A stretch of 38,014 bases of DNA from Methanosarcina sp. Lineage in GTDB: Archaea > Halobacteriota > Methanosarcinia > Methanosarcinales > Methanosarcinaceae. This document shows positions 27,726-36,109 of this stretch, one piece after another (positions within the stretch are counted from its first letter, which is position 1; each line of letters opens with the position of its first letter). The notes beneath the pieces were generated by a model. That model was given only the letters and a program-made list of their open reading frames with translations. It did no database searches and was not told where the DNA came from. Both the position numbers and the translations under genes were made by a program. The DNA lies in assembly GCA_003164755.1 (NCBI GenBank), contig PLUB01000075.1:80582-118595 (forward strand). Reading direction: 5' to 3'.

Positions 27726-28380
27726 ACCAGTAATTTTGAGTGAATTCATGCAAAATCGGGTGAAATTTACATTATATATATTCTGTAGATGTACATATAT
27801 GTCTAATTTGTTTGTCTATTTGCACTAATTATAATAAATGTTGTCTAATTTTCACGATTATAAAGCAAGATTATCCATCATTTTATATGTGGTTTCCTTA
27901 CGTTATAGTCGTAAATATAAGCAAGTGATAGGCCACTGATAGGCTCACGGTGAGGTTCTAATTCGATGGGAATGGGGAGGCTTGCGTCCGCAAAATCGAT
28001 TCTAGAGTCACTAAAGTTATTGGTTTTTCAAAAATAATGGTATCGGGGAAATGGGTTAAAGCCAGCTCTTTTAATGAGCATCAAAGGAATTTTAATACTT
28101 CTTTTGCATTTATTGGGTGCAATCGGTAGAAATTTGTACAATCCTATCAGTTATAAAATAATCAAGTTATAATAAAATAGGCAATTCTCATCAATATAAA
28201 TGAAAATTGCATAACAGGAATCAAGTATGTAATAATGGAACAGTAATCAAAAAGAAGATTAAATGGTGTATAGGGCAGATTTTACAGAAAATTATACACA
28301 CTGCAATAGTTTATATGTTTATATATATATAATCAATAAAAAAATATTATTCCTAAAAGGCAAATTATATAACCATTACG
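27726..28380. other. Gap without assigned genes
   Basis: A locally GC-richer stretch at about 27925-28020 may be a fragment of a gene, but I could not match either strand to a family. The rest is AT-rich, including a TA-repeat tract at 28318-28330. Confidence 0.4.
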
Positions 28381-28389
28381 ACTTAGAGG

Positions 28390-28640
28390 ATGTGCTATAG
28401 CAAGTAACTCTAAAAAAAGAATACTTATAAATCCCGCTCTTGTTGCAAATGCATCAATAAACCCATTTGAGATAACATTTATTCTTGGTATTAAGTGCAA
28501 TAATAATCGATAAAATTTAGTATTGTCTTGTTAAATCTTTTTCATTTTTAAGAGCTTCAATTTTTTTATAAATATCTTTATTTTTAGGAATGTTTGGTAT
28601 TTGCGATCTTGAAGAGATAATTAAATTATCCATATTTTAT
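28390..28640 (-). pseudogene. Decayed unidentified gene
   Basis: The minus strand starts MDNLIISSRSQIPNIPKNKD near 28635, breaks after DLTRQ near 28530, and resumes in another frame as INVISNGFIDAFATRAGFIS and ILFLELLAIAHPLSRNG. The continuous sense-like runs suggest a recently broken gene of about 90 residues. I do not recognise it. Confidence 0.4.
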
Positions 28641-28684
28641 GTCACTACTTATTGATAGCTAATTATCCATTCTTAAATTTCTTT

Positions 28685-29290
28685 ATTTATGAAGTATGAG
28701 ATTTGCTCTGTGGGAATTCTTCTCGATTTTTCACAATGATCCTTACTTTCCGTTGAATTTCTTCTAGAAATTCCTTTAGATTTCTGTCCAAGATAGGAAG
28801 TCCTTTTCTTATATCTGTTATTGCCAAAGGCGTTGCATCTTCAGCATTTCTCTTAATTTTTTCTGTACGATCTCAATATGTTTTATAAAAATTAAGCTTA
28901 TTTCTTTTTGAACTTCAGCTATACATTCGTTTTTTAATGCCTTTTTTGCCTTTTGATCTAGGATACAAGTTATTTTCAGAAGCCCAAAATCTTTAACAAT
29001 TTTTCTCATTAGTGACTTTGAATAAGGTATTTTAAAATTCTCTTTACAAATTGAATTGTGTTTTTTGTTTGTCAATAATGGTAATAACCATCATCTTTTG
29101 GTATTAGCTCTGAAAGTTCTTTTCTTAACCAGAAAGTTGTTCTGCTTTTGAGAGATATTTTATGCATCGACCAGGTTCATATTTAGAGCTGAGTAAAACC
29201 TTCTTTTTCAAAATGCTTTATGCAACAATAAACTGTTGAGCTATATGCTTTAAAATTTACTACAACTTTAGCTTGAGCAATTATGATACT
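28685..29290 (-). pseudogene. Decayed gene, possibly an HTH regulator
   Basis: A reading with at least two frameshifts on the minus strand gives FKAYSSTVYCCIKHFEKEGF near 29250, resembling a winged-helix DNA-binding segment. KISLKSRTTFWLRKELSELI follows near 29150. The 85-codon run that starts at 29075 contains SLMRKIVKDFGLLKIT. The end of the reading is LAITDIRKGLPILDRNLKEF. Total length would be about 190 residues. Naming it a regulator is inference from the first segment only. The frame at 29075-28818 is part of this relic, not a whole gene. Confidence 0.45.
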
Positions 29291-29384
29291 GACTAAAATA
29301 TATTATTTAGTTATATTTTATATTACAATCTATCTAAAGGTAACTATAATTCCGAAGATAGATTAACAGTAAACTGTCTGTATC

Positions 29385-29520
29385 TATACCATAAATTGAG
29401 TCTTTTTTTGTCATAATCAAAGATTTCATTAATTTATTTGTTTTTTAACACTTTTCCGTGATATTTTTCTGTATTTGTAGAAATGGTTTCCGGAACTGAA
29501 GAGATTTGGAAATACTGAAG
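29385..29520 (-). repeat. Degenerate repeat family C, copy 3
   Basis: The minus strand reads TTCAGTATTTCCAAATCTCT, then ATTTCTACAAATACAG, then TATGGTATAGATACAGACAG, parallel to the copies at 17130 and 21700. Confidence 0.5.
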
Positions 29521-29749
29521 AAACTCTGCAATTTCAATAATATTATTTTTATAGGACAAGCAGCTTGAACATATTCGAAATACAAACAATAATCAAGGGT
29601 TCTTGTTCTATCCTCCGAACTTTATTTAAGCATCTTGATTCTATTACATCGGGAACTAATATCACAATCCTGAATATACAGCAGTGAAATATTGTGAAAA
29701 ATCTAAAGAGGGAAAATATCGTAGGAAAAAAAGAATGCTTTAAAGCGCA

Positions 29750-30206
29750 GTGCTTTGCTTTATTACTTTAAGAACCTTTAATCAAGAAAAAGAAACATAT
29801 ATATATTGCCAAATAGGTACTAATTTACTTACTTCCCCTAGCAGTGACCTTCACAATCCATATGAATGGAGCGAAATTGAAGGTAAGAGAGCTGCTCAAT
29901 ACATATATTTACTACAATTTGATGGTGCCCTTGAGTCATTAGTTTAATCTGAATAATGGGTATGTCTCCAATTTTTTGGAAAATATAACGAGATTTTTAA
30001 GTTTACGATTTCCAATAACTCATGTACACGATCTGCATTCAGATCAAATAAATCTAGATGAAAATCTCATCCAGTTTATCCAGCTGGCAAGTTTTTTGAC
30101 TATTTCTCAAAAACGAGCCACAGAAATTATTCAGGAAATTATCAAAGAAAATTCTCAGAGAATTTATACTTTGGATAAAGTTTATTTGTATTTATTTATA
30201 GAGTGA
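29750..30206 (+). other. Two short frames before the glutamate synthase genes
   Basis: Frames at 29750-29947 (65 codons) and 29976-30206 (76 codons) lie just ahead of the glutamate synthase start; the second ends 5 nt before it. The second encodes a mostly helical, non-hydrophobic stretch with QLASFLTISQKRATEIIQEI. Neither has a clear ribosome-binding site or familiar motif. They could be pieces of one broken gene or a short leader gene. I cannot decide. Confidence 0.3.
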
Positions 30207-30211
30207 TCTAA

Positions 30212-31261
30212 ATGTGTGGAATAATCGGATTTATAGATAGAACAAAGTCCAAAATTGACGGGTCGAGCATAAAAGCCGGCCTCAGTCTCATGAACGAAAG
30301 GGGCAGTGGAGACGGGGCCGGGTATGCCGCATACGGAATTTATCCCGAGTATGCAAACTATTATGCCCTTCATGTTTTCTTTGACAACCTAGATGAACCA
30401 AAAAAGAAAGTTGATGAACTTCTCCAGCAATGGGGAGAAATCGTTCACCAGGAAGAGATCCCTAACACCCCGCAGATGGGCATCAAAAAAGTCCATATTC
30501 CCTGGAGATACTTTTTCAAACCCTCCGAAGATCTCACTGGAAAAATCGCTTCCGAAAAAGATGTTATTACGTACCTAGTCATGCAGGTAAACGCCAATGT
30601 AAAAGGAGCCACAATCTTTTCCTCAGGGAAAAATATGGGAGTATTCAAGGCTTCAGGCTGGCCAGAGGATGTAGCAAACTTCTATAGAATTGAAGATTAT
30701 AAGGGATATGTCTGGCTGGCCCATAACCGTTATCCTACCAACTCACCTGGCTGGTGGGGAGGAGCCCATCCGTTCAACCTGCTTAATTGGTCAGTAGTGC
30801 ATAATGGGGAAATCACATCATATGGTACAAACCAGCGCTACGTCGAAGGGTTTGGATACAAATGTACCCTGTTTACTGACACCGAGGTTGTAGCCTACCT
30901 ATTAGACTTATTAGGAAGGCAGCATGAGCTCCCCCATGAGATGATTGTTCGAGCTCTTGCTCCACCATTCTGGGATGACATAGACCATATGCCTGCAAGG
31001 GAGGCCGAACTAAACAAGGCAATTCGCCTTACTTATGGGTCTGCCCTTATGAATGGACCCTTTGCGATCGTAGTCGGGACTGATGACGGTATTGTTGGCT
31101 TTACTGATAGAATCAAACTACGCCCCCTAGTTGTTGGTGAAAATGGGAATAGACTATATATCTCCAGTGAAGAAGCTGCAATAAGGGGCCTTGATCCCGA
31201 AGTTAAGAATGTTTACACTCCCAGGGCAGGAGAACCCATAATAGGGAGGTTTATCGAATGA
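30212..31261 (+). CDS. Glutamate synthase, glutaminase-domain subunit
   Basis: This 349-residue protein is a class II (Ntn) glutamine amidotransferase, the part of glutamate synthase that releases ammonia from glutamine. MCGIIGFIDR places the nucleophile Cys2 right after the initiator Met, which must be removed for activity. WLAHNRYPTNSPGWWGGAHPF, then VVHNGEITSYGTN and CTLFTDTEVVAYLLD, are standard GATase II motifs. The ATG at 30212 follows GAGTGATC. In bacteria this domain is the N-terminus of a ~1500-residue GltB; here it is a separate gene overlapping the next by 4 nt (ATGA). Confidence 0.92.
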   Translation: MCGIIGFIDRTKSKIDGSSIKAGLSLMNERGSGDGAGYAAYGIYPEYANYYALHVFFDNLDEPKKKVDELLQQWGEIVHQEEIPNTPQMGIKKVHIPWRYFFKPSEDLTGKIASEKDVITYLVMQVNANVKGATIFSSGKNMGVFKASGWPEDVANFYRIEDYKGYVWLAHNRYPTNSPGWWGGAHPFNLLNWSVVHNGEITSYGTNQRYVEGFGYKCTLFTDTEVVAYLLDLLGRQHELPHEMIVRALAPPFWDDIDHMPAREAELNKAIRLTYGSALMNGPFAIVVGTDDGIVGFTDRIKLRPLVVGENGNRLYISSEEAAIRGLDPEVKNVYTPRAGEPIIGRFIE

Positions 31262-32769
31262 CTCTTGGAAGTGTACCACCTAAATTTAAGGTCGGAATTG
31301 ACCGAGACCAGTGCATGGACTGTGGGCGCTGCATTGAAAACTGCTCCTATGGAGTATACCATAGGGAAAGCGACAAAATTCTGATAGAATCTAGGAAATG
31401 TACTGCCTGTCTCCGTTGTGTTGCCATGTGTCCGAGGGATGCGATAACCATTACGGAAAAACCAGTAGACTATCGCAGTCACCCTATCTGGACAAGAGAG
31501 ATAAGGGAAGACATAATAAACCAGGCTCGTAGTGGTAAGATCATCCTTTCAGGAATGGGAAACGCCAGAGATCTACCAATTATCTATGATCGCCTTCTCC
31601 TTGATGCTTGTCAAGTCACAAATCCAAGCATCGATCCCCTGAGAGAACCAATGGAACTGAGAACTTATATCGGGAAAAAACCATCAAAACTCAAATTAAG
31701 AAAAACCGAGAGTGGTGATGTAGAACTGGAAACAAAACTTGCTCCAAATCTCAAGTTGGACACACCAATTATGATTGGGCACATGAGTTTTGGAGCTATC
31801 AGCTTGAACTCCCATCTCAGCATGGCAAAGGCAGTAACAGAAACTGGAACTTACATGGGAACCGGGGAAGGTGGGCTTCACAAGGCTCTCTATCCATATC
31901 AGGATCGTCTGATTGTTCAGGTTGCTTCGGGTCGTTTCGGTGTGAACATTGATTACCTTGAAAGAGGTGCTGCTATTGAAATCAAGATCGGGCAGGGAGC
32001 AAAGCCGGGTATAGGAGGACATCTCCCCGGAGAAAAAGTAAACGATGAAGTATCACGGACTCGCATGATTCCTTTTGGCAGTGATGCAATCAGCCCGGCT
32101 CCACATCATGATATTTACAGCATTGAAGACCTCGTTCAGCTTATAAGGGGCCTGAAAGAAGCAACCGAATGGAAAAAACCTGTATTCGTAAAGATTGCAG
32201 CTGTGCACAACGTTGCGCCTATTGCTGCAGGTATTGCTCGTTCTTCCGCAGATGCAGTGGTAATTGACGGATTCCGTGGTGGTACCGGAGCAGCTCCGAA
32301 AGTGTTCAGGGACAATGTAGGAATTCCAATTGAGGTTGCAATCGCAAGTGTTGACCAGAAACTTAGGGACCAAGGCATAAGGAACGAGATCTCGGTTATT
32401 GGAAGTGGTGGAATAAGGAGCAGCGCTGATCTTGCCAAATCAATTGCACTTGGTGCGGATGCTGTCTATATCGGAACTGCTGCCCTTATTTCTCTGGGCT
32501 GTAGAGTCTGTGGTAACTGTTACAGAAACCTCTGTCCGTGGGGAATTGCTACCCAGCAACCGGACTTAATGAACAGGATTGATCCAGATAGGGGAGCAGT
32601 TCAGGTTGCAAATTTGATCAAAGGGTGGACTCTGGAACTTAGCGAGCTTATGGGAGCTGCAGGAATCAACAGTATAGAAAGTCTGCGTGGTAACAGGGAC
32701 CGTCTGCGTGGATACATGCTGGATGAAGGAATGCTTAAAGTATTGGATGTACTTCCTGCAGGGGCATGA
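31258..32769 (+). CDS. gltB: Glutamate synthase, FMN-binding synthase subunit with ferredoxin domain
   Basis: The protein is 503 residues. An N-terminal ferredoxin module has two 4Fe-4S motifs, CMDCGRCIENC (C19, C22, C25, C29) and CTACLRCVAMC (C48, C51, C54, C58). The FMN-binding synthase barrel follows, with PIMIGHMSFGAISLNSH, GTGEGG, QGAKPGIGGHLPGEKV, VIDGFRGGTGAAP and GADAVYIGTAALISLGC. The cysteines in CRVCGNCYRNLC near residue 415 suit the cluster beside the FMN. It catalyses formation of glutamate from 2-oxoglutarate and ammonia. It overlaps both neighbours by 4 nt. The built-in ferredoxin module suggests a non-NADPH electron path. Confidence 0.94.
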   Translation: MTLGSVPPKFKVGIDRDQCMDCGRCIENCSYGVYHRESDKILIESRKCTACLRCVAMCPRDAITITEKPVDYRSHPIWTREIREDIINQARSGKIILSGMGNARDLPIIYDRLLLDACQVTNPSIDPLREPMELRTYIGKKPSKLKLRKTESGDVELETKLAPNLKLDTPIMIGHMSFGAISLNSHLSMAKAVTETGTYMGTGEGGLHKALYPYQDRLIVQVASGRFGVNIDYLERGAAIEIKIGQGAKPGIGGHLPGEKVNDEVSRTRMIPFGSDAISPAPHHDIYSIEDLVQLIRGLKEATEWKKPVFVKIAAVHNVAPIAAGIARSSADAVVIDGFRGGTGAAPKVFRDNVGIPIEVAIASVDQKLRDQGIRNEISVIGSGGIRSSADLAKSIALGADAVYIGTAALISLGCRVCGNCYRNLCPWGIATQQPDLMNRIDPDRGAVQVANLIKGWTLELSELMGAAGINSIESLRGNRDRLRGYMLDEGMLKVLDVLPAGA

Positions 32770-33518
32770 TTGAAATGAAGACTACAAGAATAGATGCAAA
32801 GGGCATACATTACACTCCCCTTAACCAAAAAATAAGGGCTGCAATTGCTGACGGAGCAGGAGAGATAATCCTTGACAACGTTTTAGGACAACGTTTTATT
32901 GGAAGTGGTTTGAAGAGTAAGGTTCTGATCACAATAAATGGAGTCCCAGGAGGGGACTTAGGGATGTTCATGAGCGGGCCGATTTGTATTGTAAATGGGA
33001 ATGCAGAACATGCTCCAGGAAATACGATGGATAGCGGTATGCTTGTAATCCATGGGAGCGCAGGAGATGCCGTATCTCACAGTATGCGGGGAGGGAAAGT
33101 TTTCATAAGAGATAATATTGGATACCGAGGCGGCATCCACATGAAACAGTATGAAGAAGAATCCAGGCCTATACTTGTTGTGGGAGGCACAGCCCACTCC
33201 TTTCTTGGAGAATATATGGCAGGCGGCCTTGTGCTTGTGCTGGGTATAGGCAAGGGGAAATCAATTATAGATAGGGGTATAGGAAGTGGAATCCATGGTG
33301 GAGAGATCATTATTCGCGGAGAAGTGGACGACTATCTTCTTGGCGTCGGTGCCAAGAAATTTAAGTTTAATGAGAGCGACCTCGAACGTATTGCTCCGGT
33401 GATTAAGAGTTTCTGCGAACACTTCAAGCTCGACTCCGCAGCGTTTCTGGACACTAACTACACGAGGATAGCACCTGAAAGTAGCCGTCCTTTTGCAAAC
33501 AAATATGTTTGGGAGTGA
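32766..33518 (+). CDS. Glutamate synthase, GXGXG-domain subunit
   Basis: This 250-residue protein is the stand-alone C-terminal beta-helix domain of glutamate synthase. It has repeated glycine-rich turns: VNGNAEHAPGNTMDSGMLVI, HGSAGDAVSHSMRGGKVFIR, NIGYRGGIHMKQY and GGTAHSFLGEYMAGGLVLVLG. In fused enzymes this domain structures the ammonia channel between active sites. It also occurs in formylmethanofuran dehydrogenase subunit C, but the position between gltB and the FrhB-like gene settles the assignment. ATG at 32766 overlaps the gltB stop by 4 nt; an alternative ATG is three codons inside. Confidence 0.92.
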   Translation: MIEMKTTRIDAKGIHYTPLNQKIRAAIADGAGEIILDNVLGQRFIGSGLKSKVLITINGVPGGDLGMFMSGPICIVNGNAEHAPGNTMDSGMLVIHGSAGDAVSHSMRGGKVFIRDNIGYRGGIHMKQYEEESRPILVVGGTAHSFLGEYMAGGLVLVLGIGKGKSIIDRGIGSGIHGGEIIIRGEVDDYLLGVGAKKFKFNESDLERIAPVIKSFCEHFKLDSAAFLDTNYTRIAPESSRPFANKYVWE

Positions 33519-33524
33519 TCATAA

Positions 33525-34559
33525 ATGGCAGAACAGAAACCAATAAGTAAGAATTACCTTGATCTTAAATCAAGAGTATGGGACGAAGGCATTTGCTCGG
33601 GCTGTGGAGCCTGTATTGCAGTCTGTCCTGCTGATGCCTTGTACTTCGAAATCGGGGCCAATTCCCTCCATCCACAGAGCAACAATTACTGTAAATCTGC
33701 TGTTGATGATGTACCCTGTGGAGCCTGTTATGAAGTCTGCCCGAGAGTCGATGAAAAGTATTCAGGTCTTCTTGGGGACTATCTGGAAATTACTGCCGGG
33801 AAAGCCGAATTTGATATCCCTAAAAAGCAGAGTGGAGGTGCTGTTACGGCCCTTCTTGCAAATGCTCTGGATATAGGCCTTTTAGATGCTGTGGTTACGG
33901 TTACTGAAGACCTTTGGACTCTCAAGCCTCACTCGATGATAATCACTAGAAGTGAAGCTCTTATTGCCAAGGCTGGTAGCCGTTACAACTGGTGGATCCC
34001 GCTGATATCTTCCCTCAAGGAAGCGGTTGTAAAAAAGAAATATAGAAATATTGCAGTTGTCGGAGTTCCCTGCGTAGTCCAGGCAGTTCGCAAGATGCTT
34101 GAAACCGACAACCAGCTTGTGGGCCCTTATAAGAAATCTATTCGTTTTGTGCTTGGGCTTTTCTGTACTGAAAGTTTCGACTATGATAAATTAATTGTAG
34201 GCAAGCTGAAAAGCGAGTATGCACTAGAGCCTATGAAAGTTTGCCGTATTGATGTGAAGGGTAAACTTGAAATCACTTGTAATGATGGGACTCAGTATGT
34301 AATTCCCCTTGCCGAACTCCAAGACACCGTACGTCTAGGCTGTGGTGTTTGCACAGACTTTACTGCCATCAAAGCTGACGTTTCAGCCGGGTCTGTTGGA
34401 AGTCCAGAGGGTTACACAACCATTATTGTCCGTACCCTTGTAGGCCAGCATCTCCTTGACAGCGCGGTTGCCAACAAGAAGTTGACAGTAGGCGATGATG
34501 TCGACATTGGGGCAATCGAGAAGCTTGCAAAGAAGAAGCTTAAAAGGAAACCTGCATAA
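33525..34559 (+). CDS. FrhB-family F420-dependent oxidoreductase-like subunit, linked to glutamate synthase
   Basis: This 344-residue protein of the FrhB/FpoF/FdhB family bears an N-terminal ferredoxin part: C24, C27, C30 and C34 in CSGCGACIAVC, then C56, C65, C68 and C72. The FrhB domains follow, with KKQSGGAVTALLANAL, AGSRYNWWIPL, VVGVPCVVQAVRKML and LGLFCTESFDYDKL. LGCGVCTDFTAIKADVSAGS, then VGSPEGYTTIIVRT, hold further cysteines and glycine turns. Family members bind FAD and exchange hydride with coenzyme F420. Six nt after the GXGXG gene, with GAGTGATC before ATG 33525, it is surely in the same operon. I infer it feeds electrons from F420H2 to the synthase; a ferredoxin-linked role is the alternative. 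Confidence 0.88.
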   Translation: MAEQKPISKNYLDLKSRVWDEGICSGCGACIAVCPADALYFEIGANSLHPQSNNYCKSAVDDVPCGACYEVCPRVDEKYSGLLGDYLEITAGKAEFDIPKKQSGGAVTALLANALDIGLLDAVVTVTEDLWTLKPHSMIITRSEALIAKAGSRYNWWIPLISSLKEAVVKKKYRNIAVVGVPCVVQAVRKMLETDNQLVGPYKKSIRFVLGLFCTESFDYDKLIVGKLKSEYALEPMKVCRIDVKGKLEITCNDGTQYVIPLAELQDTVRLGCGVCTDFTAIKADVSAGSVGSPEGYTTIIVRTLVGQHLLDSAVANKKLTVGDDVDIGAIEKLAKKKLKRKPA

Positions 34560-34609
34560 ATTTACTTAGTAGGGTAGAAAAATGCAGCTTCCTGCTTCAT
34601 CTCATCTTA

Positions 34610-34617
34610 TTTTTTTT
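34610..34617 (+). terminator. Oligo-T terminator after the glutamate synthase operon
   Basis: Eight T residues occur about 50 bp after the last stop codon of the operon. Position and sequence fit archaeal U-run termination. Confidence 0.45.
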
Positions 34618-34700
34618 ATTAAGCTTATTTTGAAGATTATTCAACCAGATTTCTCAAATCGTATTCTGGAACATGAATTCATCTATGCCTTTTTTTCCCC

Positions 34701-34714
34701 AGGTTGAATAGTTA
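34701..34714. repeat. Solo IS-end-like sequence AGGTTGAATAGTTA
   Basis: It differs by one base from the right inverted end of the 37656-37844 element, and the adjoining TTTTTTTCCCC resembles the TTTTTTTGCCC beside the left end of that element when read on the other strand. It is likely an orphan IS end. Confidence 0.5.
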
Positions 34715-34743
34715 CTTTAAGTTTTTAATTGTTTTTTTCTTGT

Positions 34744-34829
34744 TGGGATTTCGATAACCGCTTAATTTCGTCATGTGCTTATAATGGTGCATAAATTACT
34801 ATTGAAAATAGAGACTCATTAAATCCTCT
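34744..34829. repeat. Palindromic repeat, copy 11
   Basis: The left arm is GGGATTTCGATAACCGCTTA and the right arm is AGACTCATTAAATCCTC. It is the most diverged copy and the only one right of position 22262. Confidence 0.65.
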
Positions 34830-34942
34830 GATATATACCTTTTTCTTTCTTGGGTCGATGAATAGCTTTTTTCAGGCAGAACAGGTCAAATTTATAACCA
34901 AAGAAATATTTTCTTTTTTCGAATTTAGAATTCGATGATTGA

Positions 34943-34969
34943 ATTTATATACACATTATTATTTATAAA
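34943..34969 (+). promoter_or_regulatory. TATA boxes upstream of the radical SAM gene
   Basis: Two TATA-like words, ATTTATATA (34943-34951) and ATTTATAAA (34961-34969), precede the gene. From the second, a start near 34993 would give a leader of about 43 nt containing the GAAGGA ribosome-binding site at 35023. Confidence 0.5.
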
Positions 34970-35035
34970 CTTTTTAGTGAATATCGTAGCAGTGAATGTA
35001 ACTGAAGAAAAAAAATAATTTAGAAGGATATTTGC

Positions 35036-36031
35036 ATGAAAAGCAAGCCAATTACGCCGAAATTAAAAGCTTTCCTCATTTCTATAGGCACAGTTTCCAT
35101 AAAATTTTCTCTCATTCCAAGAGCTCGAGGCTCCACTGCGGGTCCAGGGGCAGGTACCAGTTCAATTTTCTTCAGATCTGGAGAAAAAAGGGTAAGACTA
35201 AACATAAACCAGGACTCTCCGCTTTCCATTATAAAGGTAGAAGATGATGAAAATATTGCGATCTTCTATGAGGGAAAAGAACTTGCCCGAGGAAAACTTG
35301 AGTTGGCCCCTTCTCACTGCCCTGAGCAAGCATTCATAACCCTCTGTGAAAAGTGTATATTTGACTGTAAATACTGCCCTGTACCAAAGTTACAGGGGCA
35401 TGTTAAGAGTGAGGACGAGGTATTAAGCATAGTGGATGAGGTTTTTAACACAAGAAATCTAAAAGCTATATCACTTACCTCAGGAATTGAAACGTCGGTT
35501 GAAGGAGAAGTCGATCGTGTACTCAAACTGCTTCCTGCACTCAAAAAGTATACTGTTCCTATCGGGGTTTCTGTGTACCCTACAAAAGGCTGCTCCAGAA
35601 AATTCTATGAAGCAGGTGTTTCCGAAGTCAAGTACAATGTTGAGACGATGAATAGTGAGATCTTCAAAAAGGTTTGTGGGGGACTTACACTTTCTGATAT
35701 CTTAGAAAACCTCAAAGAAGCTGTGGAGGTTTTTGGAAAAAATAAGGTTTTCAGCAACTTTATAATCGGACTTGGAGAAAATGATACTTCTGTCATGGAA
35801 GGTATCGAAAGGCTTGCAAAAATGGGAGTTATTCCTATCCTGCGACCAATAAACCCACATCCTCTTAGAGTGGGAGACTGTTTTACTGAACGTCCGTCTG
35901 CTGAGCGACTTTTAAGGCTTGCAAAAATTGAAGCTAAAGTCCTCAAAAAATATGGGCTCAATCCAGAACTTGCAATGACTATGTGCTTGAAATGCACAGG
36001 TTGTGATCTTGTTCCTTTTGTTGACCTCTAA
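35036..36031 (+). CDS. Radical SAM protein with C-terminal CX2CX2C
   Basis: This 331-residue protein has the radical SAM cluster motif CX3CX2C at C107, C111 and C114 within CEKCIFDCKYC, preceded by C104. Later parts follow the partial TIM barrel: SLTSGIETSVEG (glycine-rich SAM loop), YNVETMNSEIFKKV, FIIGLGEND and ILRPINPHPL. The end has CLKCTGC (C317, C320, C323), which could ligate an auxiliary Fe-S cluster. About 95 residues precede the motif, with GSTAGPGAGTSS near 32-43 and a small beta-rich region. GAAGGA fixes the ATG at 35036. It has its own promoter and no partner gene. The substrate is unknown; biotin synthase or PylB identity is not supported by the motif context. Confidence 0.85.
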   Translation: MKSKPITPKLKAFLISIGTVSIKFSLIPRARGSTAGPGAGTSSIFFRSGEKRVRLNINQDSPLSIIKVEDDENIAIFYEGKELARGKLELAPSHCPEQAFITLCEKCIFDCKYCPVPKLQGHVKSEDEVLSIVDEVFNTRNLKAISLTSGIETSVEGEVDRVLKLLPALKKYTVPIGVSVYPTKGCSRKFYEAGVSEVKYNVETMNSEIFKKVCGGLTLSDILENLKEAVEVFGKNKVFSNFIIGLGENDTSVMEGIERLAKMGVIPILRPINPHPLRVGDCFTERPSAERLLRLAKIEAKVLKKYGLNPELAMTMCLKCTGCDLVPFVDL

Positions 36032-36109
36032 TTTAGCATGAACGTACATGAGATTATGTCCTCAAGTACTCTTTTAGTCTTCTTTATCATAATTGAGATG
36101 ATTCTACAA

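Noticed and set aside
27925..28020. GC-richer stretch as a tRNA or other RNA gene
   Set aside because: No cloverleaf could be drawn and no conserved RNA motif was found on either strand.
28318..28330. TA-repeat tract as a promoter or origin element
   Set aside because: It has no gene positioned behind it, no origin-binding repeats and no cdc6 nearby.
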